Source: an uncultured Lachnospiraceae bacterium (GTDB taxonomy: Bacteria > Bacillota_A > Clostridia > Lachnospirales > Lachnospiraceae). Taken from it: DNA of 27,866 nt. The stretch is from NCBI GenBank assembly GCA_910588595.1, contig CAJUQU010000018.1:1-27866 (forward strand), written 5' to 3'. This document shows positions 1-7,414 of the stretch, one piece after another. Position numbers and translations under genes: made by a program. How positions within the stretch are numbered: position 1 is the first letter of the stretch; each line of letters begins with the position of its first letter. The notes beneath the pieces are model-generated. The model saw only the letters and a list, made by a program, of their open reading frames with translations. It did no database searches and was not told the DNA's origin.

Positions 1-54
1 CCCAAAGTGGCGTAATTTCTGGTAGTATGCCTAATTTTAGTATGCGAAGTATGA

Positions 55-204
55 GAAATAAACAATGGTATCAGATATTTTTATGAAACGAATAACTATC
101 AAACTGATATTTGGTTTGGGGAAAAGGAGTATGATGCATTTGATGTTGTGTCAAAATGTGCAAAATATATAAGTGTTGTCTGGAACAAAAAGGGAGAAAA
201 ATGA
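55..204 (+). pseudogene. 3' remnant of an unidentified gene
   Basis: An open frame without any usable start codon runs from just after a stop at 52-54 to a TGA at 202-204. Its peptide is protein-like (it contains YFYETNNYQTDIWFGE and ends YISVVWNKKGEK) and the stop overlaps the ATG of the next gene in an ATGA arrangement, as in real operons. Immediately upstream the same strand has a short peptide in another frame (ATG at 51, stop about 33 bases later), so the simplest reading is the last 50 codons of a gene disrupted by a frameshift near 55-85, or by the window edge plus decay. The family is not recognised. Confidence 0.4.
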
Positions 205-1031
205 AAGAAACAAAAATATTTAGTAAAAACAACACCTTTCAAAAATTTGAGGTACTAAAAACAAACCGAAATAAACGCTACAAATACAATGAATTTTTGG
301 TTGAAGGTGTCCGTAGTCTTAATGAGGCAGTAAGGAATGACTGGAAAATCAAATCCTTTATTTATGATAAAAATAAGCTTTCAGGTTGGGCGGAAGATAT
401 GATAAATAAGGTAAATACAGATTTAAATTTTTGTTTACCCCCTGAGCTTATGAAAGAGTTGAGCGAAAAAGAGGATACATCAGAACTGATGGCGATAATT
501 GAAATGCGAGCGGATAAACTTGATAATGTCATGCTTTCCGAAAATCCTTTCATTGTTTTGTTTGATCGTCCATCAAATAAGGGGAATCTTGGTACTATGA
601 TACGCTCATGTGATGCGCTTGGAGCGGATATGCTTATTATTACTGGTCATTCTGTAGATTTGTATGATGCAGATGTAGTTGTTTCGGCAATGGGGTCGTT
701 TTTCAAACTGCCTGTTATCAGAGTTTTCGATAACAAAGTGTTGTTTGAATACATTGATAAACTGAAAAACAGGTACGCTAATTTTACTACAATAGGAACT
801 ACGGCGCACAATGAAAATCCGATTTACTATGCAAATCTGACGTCTCCACTAATGCTAATGATGGGAAATGAAACTATGGGATTAAACAAAGCATTTAAGG
901 AATATTGCGATTTGCTCTGTACAATTCCGATGTCTGAAAAATCGTATGCCACATCATTTAATGTAAGTTGTGCCGCTTCGATACTGATGTATGAAATCAC
1001 AAGACAGAGAGGAATTAATTTAAAGAAATGA
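201..1031 (+). CDS. TrmH/SpoU-family (SPOUT) RNA 2'-O-methyltransferase
   Basis: Probable S-adenosylmethionine-dependent ribose methylase acting on rRNA or tRNA in the cytosol. The 276-aa protein starts at ATG 201, preceded by AAAGGGAGA; an upstream in-frame start at 156 lacks a ribosome site. The N-terminal third resembles the SpoU substrate-binding domain (FLVEGVRSLNEAV). The C-terminal part carries the three SPOUT knot motifs: DRPSNKGNLGTMIRSCDALG with the conserved Asn, Gly and Arg, then LMMGNETMGLNKA, then SFNVSCAASILMYE. Length suits the 23S rRNA methylase subgroup (RlmB-like, or the thiostrepton-resistance type), but the exact target cannot be read from sequence. The gene is clearly AT-richer than genes after 10 kb, which suggests acquisition. 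Its start overlaps the stop of the upstream remnant. Family assignment is strong, substrate unknown. Confidence 0.85.
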   Translation: MKETKIFSKNNTFQKFEVLKTNRNKRYKYNEFLVEGVRSLNEAVRNDWKIKSFIYDKNKLSGWAEDMINKVNTDLNFCLPPELMKELSEKEDTSELMAIIEMRADKLDNVMLSENPFIVLFDRPSNKGNLGTMIRSCDALGADMLIITGHSVDLYDADVVVSAMGSFFKLPVIRVFDNKVLFEYIDKLKNRYANFTTIGTTAHNENPIYYANLTSPLMLMMGNETMGLNKAFKEYCDLLCTIPMSEKSYATSFNVSCAASILMYEITRQRGINLKK

Positions 1032-1263
1032 GTATCAATAACAAAAATATGCCTTGAATTCCAATGTCTTATCGAACGGATTGGTTAATATGGGTTTTGG
1101 TGTGTAAGCGGGATATATTGCTTAATCTATGGAGCGTGTTTGAAAATTGTTGTTAGAGTTGTGAACCGCCTGTTTCGCACCATTGCGTCGTTAAGATTCT
1201 GTCAGGATGGAGCATTAGTGAGATCACGTGAAAAACATATTGGCTGATAGAGGGAGAAATAGA

Positions 1264-2865
1264 ATGAGAGAAAAGGCGATAGAAAATTTATTAGTGAAGT
1301 TAGTACATATGTGTGGTTTGGGTGAAATAATTGCAGATGTTGAATCTGTATCTGGTGGCTTAATGCACAGGATGTACAAAGTGATAACGGACAGCGGCGT
1401 ATATGCAGTGAAGCATTTAAATGCGGAAATAATGAGGAGACCAGGTGTACATGAGAATTATGCAAGAGCAGAAAAGATAGAAGGAATACTGGAGAACAAT
1501 GATATTCCCATTGTGCCGGCTATGGTGATTGGCGGCAATAAGATGCAGAAGATAGAGGATCAGTTTTTCTATGTATTTAGATGGCAGAAGGGAAGCATTA
1601 CCGATTGGGATCATATTTCAAATGAGATGTGTTATAAAGCAGGAAATATTCTTGGCAGAATCCATAAGATCGAACCCCAAAATATTGCATACCGGAAGCC
1701 GGAAACAAGTCATATAGATTGGCGGGGGTATGTGCTGAAAGCAAAAGCAGAAAACGCTGAGATCGCTTCATTGTTGGAAGATAATAAAGAACTTATTGTT
1801 TTTGCCGAAAGTGAATTGAACAAAGCCAGAGCATCATTGCCTGCTGTGTTGTGTTTGTCCAATGAGGATATGGATCCTAAGAATATTATGTGGGATCATG
1901 GGATCCCGTGGATGATCGATCTGGAATGTCTGGACTATGGCAATCCCATATCCCATGTCATGCAGTTGGCATTGCAATGGTCAGGGATCGTAAGCGGCAA
2001 GATGGATGTTGATAAGATGATCGCTTTCTTTGACGGCTATTTGGAAGCATATGATAATTGTTTTCGGGGATACAGTGATGTTGTCGGTGTAGCATATACT
2101 TGGATAGAGTGGCTCGAATATAATATACAGAGAGCTTTGGGAAACTGTGTGGACGAAGCGGAAAGACAATTAGGTATTTCCGAGGTGCGCAATACGATGG
2201 ATAGAATCAAGTATATCCATAAAACAATACCTCAGATCAAGGAAGCATTGAATGTTCGTCTGCGAAAAATAGATGTAACACAGTATGACAATCACGATGA
2301 AAGAATCTGTTTTTATGAATTATTACTTGAGCGAGAGTTGTCTGACATGACAAATTACAGTCTTCCTGCCGAATATAGATTTGTGCCTTATTCTGATGGG
2401 GATAGGGAACGATGGATTGATATTGAGATGTCAGCAAAAGAGTTTGCAAATTATGAACAGGGATTGGAAGCCTGGAATCGTTATTATGCAAATAGCCTTG
2501 ATATACTTTCTGACAGGATGTTTTTCATTGAAAATGGGGAGGGGGAAAAGATTGCTACAGCTACAGCTTTTTATGACATTCACGGCAGGGACACTTCGGG
2601 TGCCGGATGGCTTCATTGGGTAGCAGTTAAGCGGGAGTATCAGGGAAAAGGGCTTTCAAAACCGTTGATTGCATATGTTTTAAATGTTATGAAGAATCTT
2701 GGATATTTACATGCGAAGATACCGACACAAACAAATACATGGTTGGCATGTAAGGTTTATATGGATTTCGGATTTATGCCGATAAAAGAAAATTTGGAAC
2801 ACAGTTATGAAGGCTGGAAAATAGTAAAGGAGTTAACAGGTCATAGTGCGCTTAAAGATATTTAA
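1264..2865 (+). CDS. APH-like phosphotransferase fused to GNAT acetyltransferase
   Basis: A 533-aa two-domain protein. Residues about 1-320 look like the aminoglycoside phosphotransferase/choline kinase fold (APH family): GNILGRIHKIEP, a catalytic loop around D202 and N207 (SNEDMDPKNIMW), and a metal-binding Asp at 219 (MIDLECLDYGNP). The usual His of the HxDxxxxN loop is replaced, while the catalytic Asp and Asn remain. Residues about 370-533 are a GNAT N-acetyltransferase with the acetyl-CoA loop V-x-x-x-Y-Q-G-K-G at about 456-463. The start was set at ATG 1264 because AGGGAG lies 8 bases before it; a GTG at 1228 would add 12 residues without a ribosome site. Bifunctional fusions of these folds are known in drug resistance (AAC(6')-APH(2'')), but here the order is reversed and sequence similarity to that enzyme is not evident. 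Substrate unknown; resistance is a guess from fold. Confidence 0.75.
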   Translation: MREKAIENLLVKLVHMCGLGEIIADVESVSGGLMHRMYKVITDSGVYAVKHLNAEIMRRPGVHENYARAEKIEGILENNDIPIVPAMVIGGNKMQKIEDQFFYVFRWQKGSITDWDHISNEMCYKAGNILGRIHKIEPQNIAYRKPETSHIDWRGYVLKAKAENAEIASLLEDNKELIVFAESELNKARASLPAVLCLSNEDMDPKNIMWDHGIPWMIDLECLDYGNPISHVMQLALQWSGIVSGKMDVDKMIAFFDGYLEAYDNCFRGYSDVVGVAYTWIEWLEYNIQRALGNCVDEAERQLGISEVRNTMDRIKYIHKTIPQIKEALNVRLRKIDVTQYDNHDERICFYELLLERELSDMTNYSLPAEYRFVPYSDGDRERWIDIEMSAKEFANYEQGLEAWNRYYANSLDILSDRMFFIENGEGEKIATATAFYDIHGRDTSGAGWLHWVAVKREYQGKGLSKPLIAYVLNVMKNLGYLHAKIPTQTNTWLACKVYMDFGFMPIKENLEHSYEGWKIVKELTGHSALKDI

Positions 2866-3007
2866 AACAGTGCAAAGTTAAGTTGCTGCGGTTGGTGGAC
2901 AACGTCAAACAAATAAACTGTCCTGTCCGGAAAATCGGTGCAGCATCGGTCGGCGTGTGGCAGTTGTATTATTATTTGTTTTTATAGTGGTAAACGGAGA
3001 ATGACCG

Positions 3008-3016
3008 TGATATAAT
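3008..3016 (+). promoter_or_regulatory. Extended -10 promoter
   Basis: The bases TGATATAAT form a perfect extended -10 element (TGnTATAAT). No good -35 is seen about 17 bases upstream, which is usual for extended -10 promoters. Transcription would start about 25 bases before the metallopeptidase start codon. It may also serve the four-gene operon starting at 3760, because no terminator-like hairpin lies between them. Confidence 0.6.
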
Positions 3017-3049
3017 CAAATCTACAGCAATTTGTGATTGGAGGTAAGC

Positions 3050-3697
3050 ATGGATGTTGAAATGACATACGAAACACAACACTTTTCGATCTGTTACAGC
3101 CAGGAATGTGTGAGCCTGGTGAAGCAGATTGCCGGCACGCTCCGGGACAATATGGAGCGGATCATGGGATTTTTCCGTCTGGATCAACTGGATCATAAGA
3201 TACCCGTGGTCATATATTCGGATAGGGCAGCCTATATATCTCATATTGAGGAGTGTGGACAGACCTATCGTGAGTGGATGATAGCCGATACCTTTGACGG
3301 TCGGATCCACATACTTTCAATGGAGGAGTGCCGCCGCAGTCAGTCTCATGTTCATATGGAGAGGGAGGAGTATACCCGCCTGATCGTTCACGAGTTTGTA
3401 CACATCTGTCAGCAGCAGGTGGAGCCCGACTGTGATGGCTGTGTCTGGTTCTGGGAGGCGCTGGCTACCAATCTGTCGGGTCAGGTCGCAGAACCAGTGG
3501 CGATAAGCTGCAGCAAAGAGGAACTTATGTTTGAGTATCAGGAGCTGCCAGCTGCGTATGCGGTATCCTATCAGCTTGGAAAGTATATGCTGGAACATAT
3601 GTCCTCCGATCAGATATATGAATATATCTGCAGACCGGAGATTCTGCGGGAGGACACGGAAGAGATATTGAAAGCGGCTGCAGGTGTCATGATTTAA
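3050..3697 (+). CDS. Peptidase MA-like zinc metallopeptidase (HExxH)
   Basis: Predicted 215-aa gluzincin. The zinc site is HEFVH at residues 114-118, with a third ligand candidate at E136 in WFWEALATNLSG, the arrangement of the Peptidase MA family. The segment before the motif (IHILSMEE...TRLIVHEF) fits the edge strand of that fold. There is no signal peptide or membrane segment, so it should be cytosolic. The start ATG 3050 follows GGAGG (3041-3045 region); a TTG at 3038 lies before that site and is rejected. It ends 62 bases before the HD-RyR gene and could be cotranscribed with the operon from the extended -10 promoter. Whether it belongs to that system or is a passenger is unclear. The natural substrate is unknown. 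Confidence 0.7.
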   Translation: MDVEMTYETQHFSICYSQECVSLVKQIAGTLRDNMERIMGFFRLDQLDHKIPVVIYSDRAAYISHIEECGQTYREWMIADTFDGRIHILSMEECRRSQSHVHMEREEYTRLIVHEFVHICQQQVEPDCDGCVWFWEALATNLSGQVAEPVAISCSKEELMFEYQELPAAYAVSYQLGKYMLEHMSSDQIYEYICRPEILREDTEEILKAAAGVMI

Positions 3698-3732
3698 AAA
3701 GGCGTATGAAAGCCTGTGCGGAATAGTGGGAT

Positions 3733-3738
3733 TATAAT
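3733..3738 (+). promoter_or_regulatory. Possible weak -10 before the RyR/TIR operon
   Basis: A TATAAT hexamer sits 21 bases before the HD-RyR start codon. The matching -35 position (about 3710-3715) does not resemble TTGACA, and no TG extension is present. It would leave a very short leader. It is either a weak or activator-dependent operon promoter, or chance. Confidence 0.25.
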
Positions 3739-3759
3739 TACAATTTGGAGGATGAGATA

Positions 3760-5751
3760 ATGGCTTATACAATGTTAGATAATACAGCGATCAGACAGAG
3801 GAACTATGCACCTTATACTCTTGAAGGGGCAGCATTATCCTTTATCAGAGAGTGCTGTGAGGGGCTTAGATTTGATAAAAATAAGGCGGTTTCTATATCA
3901 GATGATAATCTTGATCTTGATGGGGCAAGCCTCAAGAGGAATCAGATCCCGTTTAATATGGAAAAGGATATAGATAGACTTTGCTTTGAAAATGCGGTTG
4001 ACAGATTTTTGAGATCCGGAAGAAAGGAAGATGCATTCGATGTGTACTTCTGCTACCTGGAGATGTATGTTGGAGATTATGAAAAAACGAGGCGGATGAT
4101 CGAGCTTTTATCAGAGTTTGAGGCAAACGGAAGCGGTCTGTTGATGAAGCACAGAGACCATTATTCGCATTCAGTCTATGTGTTTATATTGGGAATGGCG
4201 ATCTTTGGATCCAACAAAGTATTCCGGGAGGATTACAAAAAATATTATGGCATCCAGGATGAACATGAGGCAGCCGCGCACTACCTGCAATACTGGGGAT
4301 TGTCATCACTGTTTCATGACATTGGATATCCGTTTGAACTTCCGTTTGAACAGGTGTGCTCATACTTTGAGGTGGATGGAAACAAGAGAGAAGACAGACC
4401 TTTTGTGGCGTATCATGCCCTGGATGGTTTTGTATCGATCGACGAGGATACAAAGGAGCGGATATCAAAGATTATCGGTGCTAAAAGTTTTTCTACTACG
4501 GATGAGCTGTTTGCGTTTTGGCTGGCTGAAAAGCTGGGTGATCCATACGGATTCACAGAAGAACAGATGCTTGCTTTCCTGGTTGGAAAACCTACACAGC
4601 CCGATAAATTTAATCATTTTATGGATCATGCCTATTTTAGCGCGACAGTCTTATTCAAGAAACTGTTCTCAGAGATGCAGTTAGACATCAATTCGGCACA
4701 TTTGGATGCGCTCACGGCTATTCTGATGCATAACAGCTTATACAAGTTCTGTATTGCACATTACAAGAGCGACAAAAACAAGCCTTTTAAGGCAAAACTG
4801 CATCCGCTTGCATATATGCTTATGCTTTGTGACGAGCTTCAGTGCTGGGACAGGACTGCATATGGACGAAACTCAAAGAAAGAGCTGCATCCGATGGGGT
4901 GTACATATGATCTGTCAAATGATCAGATCAGGGCGGTATACGTATTTGATGAGAAGGAGATGGCAAAGGTAAATCGCTTCAAGGATGAATACATTGAATG
5001 GATGCAGGGACCTGAAGGCAGGAAGACACCCAGCCTGAAAGCTTATTCCGGAATGTATGTCAAGAAAAATAGTATGTCGGATTTTCAGGGAGATATAGAG
5101 CGTATTGTAGATTTGTCCGATATGGGGCTGTCTGTTGAAACAGGTTTGGCAGAACATGTTCATGCAGGAAATCGCAGCTATTTGTCCGACAGCAATTTTA
5201 TCAATCTATACAATTTTGCAGTTGTCCTAAATGGCCGCTGGGAGAATTCTGACTGGAAAAAGGCTAAGGCGGCAGGGCAGGAGGAACAGTTTTTTAATAA
5301 TGAGAATATAATGAATGGATTTTCGGAGAACTTCAAGGCGCTTTCCTTAGAGTATAAGCTCTCAAATATAAATCAGGCAAAAGCCTTTGCAAAATATATG
5401 AATCAAATAGACTGTTTCTACACGGACAAATCGGTAGATTTTGAACTGGTTGACAAATTCTCAGCTGCTGAGTTGGTAAAGATTGGATTGCTGGAACATC
5501 AAAGATGGCTTCAGGAGCATTATGATATGGGATGGACTTATGGAACACCGGACCGGGATAAAAGGGATTTTGAACGGAAACACAAGGATATGATCCCACA
5601 GTTTACAGGCTTTGACGTTTCTGATGAGTCAGCGAAGGCAAACTATGAAAGATTGGATAAGGAGACTCAGGACAAGGATACGGATCCTATGGAGTGTATG
5701 CTTGCAATGCTTAAGATGTTTGACGGACTTAGGATATATAGATTGAATTAG
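3760..5751 (+). CDS. HD-domain phosphohydrolase with C-terminal RyR domain
   Basis: A 663-aa soluble protein. Residues about 125-370 look like an HD metal-dependent phosphohydrolase: a His cluster at 131/134/137, the HD doublet at H186-D187 (SLFHDIGYP), H324 (LMHNSLY) and D358 in LCDELQCWDR, a usual final Asp signature of this fold. Residues about 570-660 are a RyR domain: LEHQRW (E579, H580, R582, W583), then MGWTYG, then a basic RDKRDF...KHKD stretch and an acidic YERLDKETQDKD tail. HD enzymes cleave nucleotides or phosphodiesters; RyR domains in bacteria are thought to bind small, probably nucleotide, ligands. I infer an enzyme that makes, degrades or responds to the signal of the operon. 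Start ATG 3760 follows GGAGG at 3747-3751. Residues 1-120 and 370-560 match nothing I recognise. Confidence 0.75.
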   Translation: MAYTMLDNTAIRQRNYAPYTLEGAALSFIRECCEGLRFDKNKAVSISDDNLDLDGASLKRNQIPFNMEKDIDRLCFENAVDRFLRSGRKEDAFDVYFCYLEMYVGDYEKTRRMIELLSEFEANGSGLLMKHRDHYSHSVYVFILGMAIFGSNKVFREDYKKYYGIQDEHEAAAHYLQYWGLSSLFHDIGYPFELPFEQVCSYFEVDGNKREDRPFVAYHALDGFVSIDEDTKERISKIIGAKSFSTTDELFAFWLAEKLGDPYGFTEEQMLAFLVGKPTQPDKFNHFMDHAYFSATVLFKKLFSEMQLDINSAHLDALTAILMHNSLYKFCIAHYKSDKNKPFKAKLHPLAYMLMLCDELQCWDRTAYGRNSKKELHPMGCTYDLSNDQIRAVYVFDEKEMAKVNRFKDEYIEWMQGPEGRKTPSLKAYSGMYVKKNSMSDFQGDIERIVDLSDMGLSVETGLAEHVHAGNRSYLSDSNFINLYNFAVVLNGRWENSDWKKAKAAGQEEQFFNNENIMNGFSENFKALSLEYKLSNINQAKAFAKYMNQIDCFYTDKSVDFELVDKFSAAELVKIGLLEHQRWLQEHYDMGWTYGTPDRDKRDFERKHKDMIPQFTGFDVSDESAKANYERLDKETQDKDTDPMECMLAMLKMFDGLRIYRLN

Positions 5752-5763
5752 GGAGAGATGAAC

Positions 5764-7395
5764 ATGGGACTTTCTTATGAACAGGAGATAGAAAGAAGAG
5801 AAGATGAGCATGTAAAATACTTGGCGGAACATGTGTGCAACAAGGATGGGGATAAGCCTTATGTTTTTATAAGCTATAAAAGCGATGATTGGAAGATCGT
5901 TCTTCACGATGTAGTTTATCGGCTCGTTAAGGAGTACGGGCTGAATGTATATTTTGACGGCGATTTTAGCGGACATAATCCTCATTGGACTACCCAGTTC
6001 CCGGAAAATATGGCACATCCAAACTGCAGAGGTGTTCTGGCGTTCATAGATGACTTGTACTCAACGAGTTATGCAACTCTTTTGGAACTGATGTATAGTC
6101 AGTGCAGCTGTCAGGACGAAGACAATAATTATGAATATGTCAGGAAGAATGTGGTTCCTGTAAATCTGGTCAAGGCTTTGGCAGTCATCAAAGATACCGC
6201 AGACACAGGGCTCGGGAAGACACAGTATTTTGATGGAGAGAGAGATGTAAAAAATGTTAAGGCAGCAGACGAAAAGAAGTTATTTGATGAGGCATTCGAA
6301 CGCGGATGTGAACTTAAAATATTAAAGAAGACCAAAAATCCATACAAGGGCGAACTCTCAAAAAAGTTGTGCAGTGTAATGGTCGAAGAAGTCCTGGCGA
6401 GCATTGATTATAATGATAATCCATACTTGAAAATGGGGGATTCAATAACAGCGATCCGCGCATCTATAGAGAATGCCTGCGGCAGGGAGGTATTTGATAA
6501 GGCGGATGACAACGATGATCACAAAGTGACAAACAATGATCGCGATAATGATCACGATAATGATTGCGATCATGATAATGATTCAGTCGATCAAACGGAT
6601 GAATCCACTGCTGACGGGTATGACTACACAATATTTGGGAAAAAGTATTCTGCCGGTGGAAGAGAGCAGGGGAAACTGATGTACGATGCCTTTGCTGCCC
6701 TGATCGAGAAATATCCGGACTCAGCCGAGAAACTGACACAGAGGACATCGGTAGCCAGAGCAGAGGAGGTAAAGTTTGCAAATACCAATAAGGCAGATCC
6801 GACTTATTTTAGGAGATGTAAGTCCTTTAAGGTGGGGGATCAGGAGTATTTAGTGGGGACCAGTTATGGGTTTAAGGATAAACTTGCAGAGATCAAGAGA
6901 ATGTTCAGGATCTGCGGAGCAGATGCTGGTGAGTTTATCTTGAACGGAGAAGCTCTCGTTGATACGAAGGGCAAAGAGGCAGAACAGAGTTCAGAGGGAA
7001 TTGGCTACAGCTATACGATCTTTGGGAAAGCGTATACTGCCGGCAGCAGGGATCAGGGTAAATTGATGTATGATGCTTTTGCTGCCTTGGTTGAGCGCCA
7101 TCCGGATCTGGTTGAGAACCTGACACAGAGAACATCGATAGCCAGAGCGGATAATGTAAAAAATCCAAACACAAAAGATTCAGATCCGACATATTTTAGA
7201 GGGTGCAGATCATTTGATGTGGGGGGACGGGAATATCTGGTGGGAACCAGCTATGGATTTGATGCTAAGATCTCCGAGATCAAAGGGATGTTCAAGATAT
7301 GTGGTGAAGACTACGGAGAGTTCAATATTACTTCAGCTCCCGAAAAGTCAACCCACGGTGCAAATGGCAAAAAGGGTTTAGCAGAATTGTTATAG
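5764..7395 (+). CDS. TIR-domain protein with two tandem C-terminal repeat domains
   Basis: A 543-aa soluble protein. Residues about 26-150 are a TIR domain: KPYVFISYKSDDW (strand A and first loop), LNVYFDGDFSGHNPHW (BB-loop region) and TSYATLLELM, where E108 sits at the position of the catalytic Glu of TIR NADases. An Asp/Asn/His-rich linker follows (about residues 247-280). Then come two copies of a 110-residue domain (about 285-394 and 414-523), each with YTIFGK, QGKLMYDAFAAL, LTQRTS, PTYFR, EYLVGTSYGF and ICG motifs. I do not recognise this domain; it may be a ligand- or partner-binding module. The ATG at 5764 is preferred over 5758 because GGGAG at 5751-5755 is too close to the latter. 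The gene begins just after the HD-RyR stop. Likely role: sensor or NAD-cleaving effector. Confidence 0.8.
   Translation: MGLSYEQEIERREDEHVKYLAEHVCNKDGDKPYVFISYKSDDWKIVLHDVVYRLVKEYGLNVYFDGDFSGHNPHWTTQFPENMAHPNCRGVLAFIDDLYSTSYATLLELMYSQCSCQDEDNNYEYVRKNVVPVNLVKALAVIKDTADTGLGKTQYFDGERDVKNVKAADEKKLFDEAFERGCELKILKKTKNPYKGELSKKLCSVMVEEVLASIDYNDNPYLKMGDSITAIRASIENACGREVFDKADDNDDHKVTNNDRDNDHDNDCDHDNDSVDQTDESTADGYDYTIFGKKYSAGGREQGKLMYDAFAALIEKYPDSAEKLTQRTSVARAEEVKFANTNKADPTYFRRCKSFKVGDQEYLVGTSYGFKDKLAEIKRMFRICGADAGEFILNGEALVDTKGKEAEQSSEGIGYSYTIFGKAYTAGSRDQGKLMYDAFAALVERHPDLVENLTQRTSIARADNVKNPNTKDSDPTYFRGCRSFDVGGREYLVGTSYGFDAKISEIKGMFKICGEDYGEFNITSAPEKSTHGANGKKGLAELL
6501..6600 (+). repeat. Low-complexity GATC/GATAAT-rich linker in the TIR gene
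   Basis: The stretch is built from repeated GATAATGAT, GATCACGAT and GATTGCGAT blocks and encodes a run of Asp, Asn and His. It joins the TIR domain to the first repeat domain. Such a simple repeat can change length by slippage, which would alter linker length without breaking the frame when whole codons are gained or lost. Confidence 0.7.
6616..6945 (+). repeat. Tandem domain copy 1 (110 codons) in the TIR gene
   Basis: The first of two colinear 330-base segments starting at GYDYTIFGKKY and ending GEFIL. It aligns without gaps over most of its length to the copy at 7003-7332, with many synonymous differences, so the duplication is not recent. Confidence 0.85.
7003..7332 (+). repeat. Tandem domain copy 2 (110 codons) in the TIR gene
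   Basis: The second copy, offset 387 bases from the first and starting GYSYTIFGKAY. Conserved residues shared by both copies (QGKLMYDAFAAL, LTQRTS, DPTYFR, EYLVGTSYGF) mark the core of the unnamed domain. Confidence 0.85.
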
Positions 7396-7414
7396 AAAAG
7401 AGAGATGAGCGTTT

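Noticed and set aside
6616..7332. Transposition or CRISPR-like origin of the long repeat in the TIR gene
   Set aside because: Only two diverged copies in one frame, encoding a domain; this is an ordinary intragenic duplication.
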